In this document: piece by piece, positions 7,927 to 13,037 of the stretch
How positions within the stretch are numbered: position 1 is the stretch's first letter
Layout of the letters: each line of letters begins with the position of its first letter
Origin: Solibacillus sp045640265
Lineage (GTDB): Bacteria > Bacillota > Bacilli > Bacillales_A > Planococcaceae
DNA length: 13,037 nucleotides
NCBI GenBank assembly: GCA_045640265.1
Contig: JAZUES010000096.1
Span: forward strand, 1 to 13,037
Direction: 5' to 3'
Notes under the pieces: model-generated
Told to the model about the DNA's origin: nothing
The model's database searches: none
The model's input: the letters and a program-made list of their open reading frames with translations, nothing else
Translations under genes and position numbers: made by a program

Positions 7927-8818
7927 GTTTCAACGTGTTAACAAATTATTAATTGAGTTGCCGCAAGTTGAGTATGGGGATGCCAATGCGGCGAGTGCAG
8001 TGCAAGAACTGCTAGGTGGGAAGTTTGGCGAAATGTCGACGTTAAACAATTATATGTATCAATCCTTTAATTTTCGTGGGAAGAAGAAATTAAAACCGTT
8101 CTACGATTTGGTTGCTAGTATTACTGCAGAGGAATTTGGTCATGTTGAACTTGTTGCGAACACGATTAATTTGCTCCATAAAGATTCGTCATTTTCTGCA
8201 AATCCAAATGTCGCACCACTCCAAAATGCAAAAAACTTACGTCATACACAAAGTTTCATTGCAGCAGCTCAAACAGCACTCCCTATGGATTCGATGTTAA
8301 AGCCTTGGACAGGAGAAAATGTATTCTCAAGTGGTAATTTAGTACTTGATTTACTGCATAATTTCTTTTTGGAATGTGGTGCCAGAACCCATAAAATGCG
8401 CGTTTTTGAAATGACTGATCATCCGACAGCGCGTGAAATGATAGGCTATTTATTAGTGCGCGGAGGTGTGCATATTGTGGCATATGCAAAGGCCCTTGAA
8501 ATGGCGACAGGTCTTGATGTTACGAAAATGCTACCGATTCCAAGCCTAGATAATCGTGTATTTGATCAAGCGCGTAAATATGAAGATCTCGGGTATGGTA
8601 ATGTACTGTTTACGTGGAATTATGTTGGAGATTATAAGGATATCGATAAAATTTGGAAAGGTCCGCACCCTTTAACAAATGAGCCGTTAATCGTAAGAGA
8701 GGGAACACCAAAGGGAGCAAAAATTCCAGACTTACATGAGCTACCAGAAGAATTTGCACCTGGTATAGGTCCTGAAGAATATCAAATGATTGCGAAAAGA
8801 CTTATGGCGAATATTTAA
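7925..8818 (+). CDS. Manganese (non-heme) catalase
   Basis: This enzyme dismutates hydrogen peroxide to water and oxygen with a dimanganese centre in a four-helix ferritin-like bundle. The 297-residue length is normal for the cytosolic YdbD/KatN type and longer than the spore-coat CotJC form (about 190). By comparison with the Lactiplantibacillus plantarum enzyme (E35, E66, H69, E148, H181), the ligands here are E36 (GEMSTLNNYMYQ), E70 and H73 (TAEEFGHVE), E150 (FFLECGARTHKMR) and H183 (GGVHIVAYAKAL); all are present. The C-terminal part (about 200-297) is the usual extension packing over the active site. The TTG start follows AGGAGGTG (7912-7919) by 5 bases. A bidirectional terminator lies just after the stop. 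It is probably co-transcribed with the small gene upstream; no own promoter was found. A peroxide-defence role is inferred from the family. Confidence 0.93.
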   Translation: MFQRVNKLLIELPQVEYGDANAASAVQELLGGKFGEMSTLNNYMYQSFNFRGKKKLKPFYDLVASITAEEFGHVELVANTINLLHKDSSFSANPNVAPLQNAKNLRHTQSFIAAAQTALPMDSMLKPWTGENVFSSGNLVLDLLHNFFLECGARTHKMRVFEMTDHPTAREMIGYLLVRGGVHIVAYAKALEMATGLDVTKMLPIPSLDNRVFDQARKYEDLGYGNVLFTWNYVGDYKDIDKIWKGPHPLTNEPLIVREGTPKGAKIPDLHELPEEFAPGIGPEEYQMIAKRLMANI

Positions 8819-8819
8819 T

Positions 8820-8844
8820 AAAGACGGGATTTATCCCGTCTTTT
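8820..8844. terminator. Bidirectional terminator between catalase and hisA
   Basis: A perfect 11-bp stem (8820-8830 with 8833-8843, AAAGACGGGAT/ATCCCGTCTTT) serves the catalase on the plus strand, with a short T run. It also serves the convergent hisA on the minus strand, where the hisA stop is only 2 bases away. Confidence 0.85.
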
Positions 8845-8845
8845 A

Positions 8846-9601
8846 CTATTTCTCGCAATAGTGAACCACTGTATGAAAATCAAGGTCACCGCCAAAAATA
8901 GATAACGCACTACCGATTGTAACATGTAACTTGCCATTAGAAATTGACTCAAATTTTTTTAAATCCTCAATAGAACGAACCCCACCTGCATAAGTTGTGG
9001 GAATGGAAGTCCACTGTGCTAAATCCCGTACTAACTCTTCTTGCATGCCACTTCGTTTTCCTTCGACATCAACCGCATGAATTAGCAATTCATCACAAAA
9101 TTCTTCGATTTCTTTTATCGAAGCAGAATTGACTTCAAAGTCGCTAAATTTTGTCCATTTATCCGTAACAACATACCATTTGTTATCACGCTTACGGCAA
9201 CTTAAATCGATAACTAATTTATCTTTTCCCACTGCTTCGTTTAACTTTTGTAAACGGTCCATATCAAGCATGCCATCATGGAAAATGTAAGACGTTACGA
9301 TTACGTGTGATGCACCAGCTTCGATATAGTGACTCGCATTATCAGCTGTTATGCCGCCACCAATTTGTAGGCCATTAGGATAGGTTTGAAGCGCACGGAT
9401 CGCAGCTTCTTCATTGCCAGCTCCTAGCATTATGACATGCCCACCAGTTAACTGATTTTGTGCAAATAGTTTGGCGTAATATGACGAATCATGTTCTGAT
9501 GAAAAGTTTTCAACGACTTCTTTATTTTCATAGCCGAGCGTGCTCCCGACAATTTGTTTTACTTTTCCTTCATGTAAATCAATACAAGGTCTAAATTCCA
9601 A
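8846..9601 (-). CDS. hisA: HisA isomerase of the eukaryotic (HIS6-like) type
   Basis: HisA (ProFAR isomerase) catalyses the Amadori rearrangement at step four of histidine synthesis. The product is a 251-residue TIM barrel. It resembles yeast HIS6 (TIGR02129 type) more than standard bacterial HisA: CIDLHEGKVKQIVGSTL at 6-22, SSYYAKLFAQNQLTGGHVI at 39-57, VIDLSCRK at 130-137, HAVDVEGKRSGM at 175-186. The likely acid/base aspartates are D8 and D132. Phosphate-loop glycines are at GGGI (81-84) and AGGVRS (205-210). The TTG at 9601 was chosen because AAAGGTAGTG (9608-9617) gives ideal spacing and yields MEFRPCIDLH; the in-frame GTG at 9610 lies inside that ribosome site. No other his gene is present in the window, so it stands alone between convergent catalase and divergent recD2. 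Its relation to eukaryotic forms was recognised by eye. Confidence 0.88.
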   Translation of the reverse strand: MEFRPCIDLHEGKVKQIVGSTLGYENKEVVENFSSEHDSSYYAKLFAQNQLTGGHVIMLGAGNEEAAIRALQTYPNGLQIGGGITADNASHYIEAGASHVIVTSYIFHDGMLDMDRLQKLNEAVGKDKLVIDLSCRKRDNKWYVVTDKWTKFSDFEVNSASIKEIEEFCDELLIHAVDVEGKRSGMQEELVRDLAQWTSIPTTYAGGVRSIEDLKKFESISNGKLHVTIGSALSIFGGDLDFHTVVHYCEK

Positions 9602-9647
9602 TTGGTTCACTACCTTTACTCAACATCTTGTTTTATCCCGTAATCAT

Positions 9648-9688
9648 GGGCAGTAAGATTCCACCCTAGTGATAAGGAACCCCCACTA
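9648..9688 (-). promoter_or_regulatory. Structured leader candidate upstream of hisA
   Basis: Read on the minus strand, two hairpins abut. TAGTG/CACTA encloses a 12-base loop (9667-9688). GGGTGG/CTGCCC, with two G-T wobbles, encloses a 7-base loop (9648-9666). GGTTCC in the first loop could instead pair with GGAATC of the second hairpin, so two exclusive folds are possible. This G/C-rich island stands out in an AT-rich gap and lies between the proposed promoter and the start. It fits no riboswitch class I know. No T-tract follows, so any control would be on translation or stability. Confidence 0.3.
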
Positions 9689-9704
9689 ATTAAAGCTTCA
9701 CTTT

Positions 9705-9733
9705 ATCATACCATTTTAGTTCACTAAATTAAT
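9705..9733 (-). promoter_or_regulatory. hisA promoter with TrpR-like operator
   Basis: On the minus strand a -10 box TATGAT (9705-9710) has only a weak -35 (ATTAAT, 9728-9733). A perfect inverted repeat TTTAGT-GA-ACTAAA (9715-9728) sits in the spacer. Its core, TAGTTCACTA on the plus strand, differs at one position from the TAGTTAACTA core of the E. coli trp operator. A TrpR-family protein (YerC/HisR) is thought to control histidine genes in Bacillota, which would fit a hisA promoter. The remaining 9734-9855 of this 311-base gap is AT-rich, with only a small palindrome TCTAC-TTAT-GTAGA (9806-9819) and no gene. Confidence 0.45.
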
Positions 9734-9855
9734 AGAAAAATCAGACCTAGGTTGGATTGGCAATTTAGAAAAATGAATTCACGTTATATAGCCCAAAGTC
9801 ACGTCTCTACTTATGTAGATTTCCTTGAAAACTTATTCTTTCTTAGCCACTTAAA

Positions 9856-9884
9856 AGGACAGTCGTTTTTTCGTATGGTAAAAT
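9856..9884 (+). promoter_or_regulatory. SigA-type promoter for recD2
   Basis: AGGACA (9856-9861, 4 of 6) and TAAAAT (9879-9884, 5 of 6) are exactly 17 bases apart and 28 bases before the recD2 ATG. The ribosome site of recD2 is poor (AAGAAAG-like, 9900-9906), which suggests low expression, as usual for a repair helicase. Confidence 0.55.
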
Positions 9885-9912
9885 GAGCATACTAAAGTGA
9901 AGAAAGCGTGGC

Positions 9913-12417
9913 ATGAAAATGGCGGAAAATCAGAATTTGTTCGATCTCAATAAGCTCTTTATTTTAGGGCGTCCTATTGTGACGATTTTTCATAATGCAA
10001 CAAATATGTATTCCATTATTCGTGTCAAAATACAAGAAACGAATATTCAATACGATGAAAAAGAAATTATTGTTGTCGGTTATTTTCCTCAGTTAGCTGA
10101 GGATGAGCTCTACCGCTTTACCGGCAACATGAAAAGTCATCCAAAATACGGGATGCAATTTCAAATCGATACATTTGAAAAAGAAGTGCCAACAACCGAG
10201 CAGGGAGTAGTCCATTATTTATCGAGTGATTTGTTCACTGGTATTGGGCGAAAGACAGCCGAATTAATCGTTGAAAAATTAGGCGTTGAAGCTATTAATA
10301 AAATTTTAAATGATCCATCTGCACTCGATGCTGTACCACGCTTAAATGACGAGAAAAAGCTTATTATTCGTCAAACGATTGAAGAAAATTTAGGACTGGA
10401 ACGAGTCATGGTGCGGTTAAATGAATGGGGCTTCGGTCCACAACTCGGCATGAAAATTTACCAAGTGTACCGTGAAGAAACGATTAATTTACTAACAGAA
10501 AATCCGTACAGATTGATTGAAGAGGTCGAAGGGGTCGGCTTTATACGTGCAGATGAATTGGGTTCAAAACTGGGCATTACAGGGAACCATCCAGACCGTA
10601 TAAAGGCAGCTGTATATCATGTGTTAACGAATGCATCACTCTCAGAAGGACATGTCTATTTGGATGCAGAACAAGTGCTACCAATGGTTAAAGATATACT
10701 AGAGCAAAGTCAGCGCATTGAAATTCCTTATGAGGCGATTTCGAAAGCGTGTATCGAAATGCGCGAGGACTCGAAAATTTGTGGTGAGGAAACGCGTATG
10801 TATTTACCTTCACTGTATTTTAGTGAGGTGGGCATTGCCAGTAAAATTATTGAGCTGAATGAAAAAAATAATACAGCTGAAAGTTTCTCTCGCGATGAAA
10901 TTCGTAAAGCGATTGGAGATATAGAAGAACAGTATAATGTTTCCTATGCACCAACCCAAGCACAAGCTATTGAAACGGCATTAAATTCAGCAGTCATGAT
11001 TTTAACGGGGGGGCCAGGTACAGGAAAGACGACCGTTGTACGAGGGTTAGTCGAAGTATATGCGGAGTTACACGGATTGTCACTCAATCCAAAAACATAT
11101 ATTGAAAAAGAAGAGCCGTTTCCAATTGTATTAGCAGCGCCAACAGGACGTGCAGCAAAACGTCTAGCAGAATCTACGGGCTTACCTGCCATGACAATTC
11201 ACCGTTTACTCGGCTTTAATGGTCAGGAAAAGGCTGAAGAAACGGAACGGGAAGTCACGGGACGTTTAATCATTATTGATGAAATGTCGATGGTCGATAC
11301 GTGGCTGGCGCACCAGTTATTAAAAGCATTGCATGAAGATGTACAAGTTGTATTTGTAGGTGACCAAGATCAGCTCCCACCAGTAGGTCCAGGGCAAGTG
11401 TTAAAAGATTTACTTGCATCGAAGCAAATACCGACAGTGGAATTAACGGATATTTATCGGCAAGCAGAAGGTTCAACAATTATTGAAATGGCACACCAAA
11501 TCAAAAAAGGTATTGTACCAGATACGCTAACTACTAAAACAACGGACCGCTCCTTTATTCAAGCATCTGTCGCACAAGTAACAGGTGTGGTTACTCAAAT
11601 TGTAAAAAGCGCGCTTGCAAAAGGGCAAGCCATTCGTGATATTCAAGTGCTTGCCCCAATGTATCGTGGACCTGCTGGCATTGATAACTTGAACAAAGAA
11701 ATTCAACAGCTCGTCAATCCTAATGATGGATCGCGTAAAGAAATTGTATTCGGTGATACGATTTACCGCATTGGCGATAAAGTATTACAGCTCGTCAATC
11801 AGCCAGAAAACAATGTGTTTAACGGTGATATGGGTGAAGTCATCGCAATTATTCGAGCGAAAGAAACGATTGAGAAGCAAGATTTACTTGTAGTTAGTTA
11901 TGATGGCATTGAAGTGACGTATCAGCGACCTGATTTAAATCAAATTACATTAGCGTATTGCTGCTCAATCCACAAATCGCAAGGCTCTGAATTCCAAACG
12001 GTTATTATGCCAGTTGTGCGCGGTTATTCAAAAATGTTACGACGTAATTTGCTTTATACAGGTATTACGCGCGCGAAAAACTTTTTAATACTGTGTGGAG
12101 AGCCAGATGTTCTTGCCAGTGGATTAGCAAAAACCGATGATTTAATGCGCTACACAAGCTTAACGGCTCGATTAAATCCAGCATTACCAGAAAAATTGGC
12201 AAAAATAGAAAAGGAAGCAGATGAAAAAGAGCCTGCAGTAAAAGAGAGAGTAGAAGAAAAAAAAGTTGATAATGAAGAACAATTGAGCTTATTGAATGTT
12301 TCGGATTCTCATAAAATAGGTGAAGCTTTACCAAATTACCTGACAACAGAGACAGCGCCGTATATCCATCCACTAATTGGTATGGACAATATATCACCTT
12401 ATGATTTTAATGAATAA
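9913..12417 (+). CDS. recD2: ATP-dependent DNA helicase RecD2
   Basis: RecD2 is a superfamily 1B 5'-3' helicase that acts without RecBC in Gram-positives, in DNA repair, mismatch repair and replication-fork maintenance. The 834-residue length is slightly above the usual ~800. The RecD2-specific N-terminal extension includes helix-hairpin-helix segments at LFTGIGRKTAELIVEKLG (107-124) and VEGVGFIRADELGSKLG (205-221). The motor follows: Walker A GGPGTGKT at 366-373, APTGRAAKRL at 409-418, Walker B-type DEMSMVD at 456-462, GDQDQLPPVGPG at 483-494, YRQ at 515-517, VLAPMYRG at 579-586, SIHKSQGSEF (motif V) at 685-694 and YTGITRAK (motif VI) at 715-722. The last ~75 residues are Lys/Glu-rich and probably disordered. 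ATG 9913 and ATG 9919 are both possible starts; neither has a strong ribosome site. Confidence 0.97.
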   Translation: MKMAENQNLFDLNKLFILGRPIVTIFHNATNMYSIIRVKIQETNIQYDEKEIIVVGYFPQLAEDELYRFTGNMKSHPKYGMQFQIDTFEKEVPTTEQGVVHYLSSDLFTGIGRKTAELIVEKLGVEAINKILNDPSALDAVPRLNDEKKLIIRQTIEENLGLERVMVRLNEWGFGPQLGMKIYQVYREETINLLTENPYRLIEEVEGVGFIRADELGSKLGITGNHPDRIKAAVYHVLTNASLSEGHVYLDAEQVLPMVKDILEQSQRIEIPYEAISKACIEMREDSKICGEETRMYLPSLYFSEVGIASKIIELNEKNNTAESFSRDEIRKAIGDIEEQYNVSYAPTQAQAIETALNSAVMILTGGPGTGKTTVVRGLVEVYAELHGLSLNPKTYIEKEEPFPIVLAAPTGRAAKRLAESTGLPAMTIHRLLGFNGQEKAEETEREVTGRLIIIDEMSMVDTWLAHQLLKALHEDVQVVFVGDQDQLPPVGPGQVLKDLLASKQIPTVELTDIYRQAEGSTIIEMAHQIKKGIVPDTLTTKTTDRSFIQASVAQVTGVVTQIVKSALAKGQAIRDIQVLAPMYRGPAGIDNLNKEIQQLVNPNDGSRKEIVFGDTIYRIGDKVLQLVNQPENNVFNGDMGEVIAIIRAKETIEKQDLLVVSYDGIEVTYQRPDLNQITLAYCCSIHKSQGSEFQTVIMPVVRGYSKMLRRNLLYTGITRAKNFLILCGEPDVLASGLAKTDDLMRYTSLTARLNPALPEKLAKIEKEADEKEPAVKERVEEKKVDNEEQLSLLNVSDSHKIGEALPNYLTTETAPYIHPLIGMDNISPYDFNE

Positions 12418-12479
12418 CAAAATAAACCAGTTCGTTTTTTCTGTAAGCACCTAGAAAAAACGAACTGGTTTTTATTTTG
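12418..12479 (+). terminator. Long intrinsic terminator of recD2
   Basis: A perfect 19-bp stem (12424-12442 with 12453-12471) encloses a 10-base loop and starts AAACCAGTTCG. A further 7-bp outer pairing CAAAATA/TATTTTG (12418-12424, 12473-12479) is possible as an alternative to the innermost base of that stem. Short T runs flank both sides. It starts at the first base after the recD2 stop and is unusually long for a terminator. Confidence 0.88.
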
Positions 12480-12600
12480 CGAAATGGTGAATAATACAGT
12501 GTAATTATTATATTTATAATAATTTTCTACTCAAATTAATTAAAAAATTAGAAATTTAAAAAGAAACTATTAATTAATAATATAGATTTGAGTATGTTAG

Positions 12601-12645
12601 TATAAATGAAAATTATATGACATCCTAAATATGATGTCAGTAATT
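12601..12645 (+). promoter_or_regulatory. Possible -10 and 5' hairpin of the nucleoside transporter gene
   Basis: TATAAA (12601-12606) is a plausible -10 without a good -35. Just downstream, TGACATC (12618-12624) pairs with GATGTCA (12633-12639). The pairing extends with AATTA/TAATT (12611-12615, 12641-12645), giving a hairpin near the expected 5' end of the message or an operator at +1. Upstream, 12480-12600 is extremely AT-rich, with one AT-only inverted repeat (12503-12511 with 12516-12524) and nothing else recognisable. Confidence 0.35.
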
Positions 12646-12650
12646 ACAAA

Positions 12651-12666
12651 ATGTAAAGGTTTACAA
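12651..12666 (+). promoter_or_regulatory. cre-like (CcpA) site before the nucleoside transporter gene
   Basis: ATGTAAAGGTTTACAA fits the catabolite-responsive element WTGNAANCGNWNNCAW at every fixed position except the central C, which is G. The palindrome TGTAAA-GG-TTTACA is otherwise perfect. It lies 24 bases before the start and downstream of the candidate -10, a position where CcpA would block elongation. Carbon-catabolite control of nucleoside uptake is known in B. subtilis. The central mismatch lowers confidence. Confidence 0.5.
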
Positions 12667-12689
12667 AATTAAAAAGAGGTGCAAATACA

Positions 12690-13037
12690 GTGGATTATAT
12701 TTGGGGTATCATTGGTATTCTTGTAGTAATCGGTATTGCGATTGCGCTTTCAAGCAATCGTAAAGCGATTCAGTGGAGAATCGTTTTATCAGGTTTAGTT
12801 GTACAACTTATTTTTGCATTTATCGTATTGAAATGGTCAGCAGGCCGTGAACTATTGATGAAGCTTTCAGATGGCGTACAAAAATTAATTAGCTATGCAA
12901 ATGAAGGGGTTACTTTCGTATTCGGTGGCTTAGCAAATCCTGATAACGTAGGATTCGTATTTGCGATGAGCGTATTAACGATTATTATTTTCTTCTCATC
13001 TTTAATCGCAGTTCTTTATTACTTAGGAATTATGCAA
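12690..13037 (+). CDS. Concentrative nucleoside transporter, NupC/NupG family, N-terminal part (3' end outside window)
   Basis: CNT-family carriers import nucleosides with H+ or Na+ across the cytoplasmic membrane. The 116 visible residues (of about 400) include a first membrane helix at 3-21, a second at about 31-48, an amphipathic stretch, then NEGVTFVFGGL (71-81), SVLTIIIFFSSLIAVLYYLG (94-113) and the family's GIMQ. This is the N-terminal signature of bacterial CNTs. The GTG at 12690 is preceded by AGAGGTG (12675-12681) with 8 bases spacing. The frame stays open to the last base. Which paralogue (NupC, NupG/YxjA or YutK) cannot be decided from this part; the FFSSLI/YYLGIMQ wording favours the NupG/YutK side, from memory. 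Confidence 0.92.
   Translation, partial: MDYIWGIIGILVVIGIAIALSSNRKAIQWRIVLSGLVVQLIFAFIVLKWSAGRELLMKLSDGVQKLISYANEGVTFVFGGLANPDNVGFVFAMSVLTIIIFFSSLIAVLYYLGIMQ

Noticed and set aside
9648..9670. AGGGTGGAA on the minus strand upstream of hisA, like the start of the T-box AGGGTGGNACCGCG
   Set aside because: The rest of the T-box, the specifier stem with its AGAA-type loop and a terminator are missing, and the leader is too short. Kept only as part of the unclassified structured leader.
12418..12479. Long inverted repeat considered as ends of a small mobile element (MITE)
   Set aside because: The arms are only 10 bases apart, start directly after the recD2 stop and are bordered by T runs. A terminator explains it, and no target duplication or second copy is seen.
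12503..12524. AT-only palindrome AATTATTAT/ATAATAATT considered as an operator (PerR/Fur-like)
   Set aside because: The spacing and sequence do not match the PerR or Fur consensus, and such repeats are expected by chance in this extremely AT-rich stretch.

Overview
The window looks like the chromosome of a low-GC Bacillota, most likely a Bacillales member near Bacillus/Lysinibacillus/Solibacillus (Planococcaceae-like). The base is AT-rich with strong AGGAGG-type ribosome sites, frequent TTG/GTG starts and intrinsic terminators. The order secDF - LapA-like gene - recJ - apt - relA - dtd matches the Bacillus subtilis chromosome from memory. The genus call is an inference. No rRNA, tRNA, CRISPR array, insertion sequence or phage gene was seen.

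Region 1 (1-4737) holds the 3' part of a fused secDF (protein export) and its terminator. A small two-TM LapA-like membrane protein follows, behind a SigB-like promoter. Next come recJ (single-strand exonuclease) and apt (adenine salvage), tightly coupled and driven by a SigA promoter. Region 2 (4738-7646) holds relA, the bifunctional (p)ppGpp synthetase/hydrolase, and dtd, the D-aminoacyl-tRNA deacylase; dtd ends in a strong hairpin.

Region 3 (7583-8844) departs from the B. subtilis order. It has a 72-residue DUF2642/YuzF-like protein and a dimanganese catalase with all five metal ligands. Both start with TTG, and both have the Shine-Dalgarno sequence buried in the 3' arm of a terminator-like hairpin whose T-tract runs into the TTG start. 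The two junctions share an almost identical architecture, which is the most unusual structural feature here.

Region 4 (8820-9733, minus strand) carries a lone hisA that resembles the eukaryotic (yeast HIS6) type rather than the usual bacterial HisA. A TrpR-family-like inverted repeat lies in its promoter, and its leader can fold into two adjacent hairpins. Region 5 (9734-13037) carries recD2 (5'-3' SF1B helicase) with its own promoter and a very long terminator. It ends with the start of a concentrative nucleoside transporter (NupC/NupG family) behind an AT-rich leader with a near-perfect catabolite-responsive element.

Most of the window is core housekeeping: secretion, DNA repair, purine salvage, the stringent response and translation quality control. 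The items worth following up are the two SD-sequestering junctions, the eukaryotic-type hisA with its operator and leader, the SigB-like promoter and the cre-like site.
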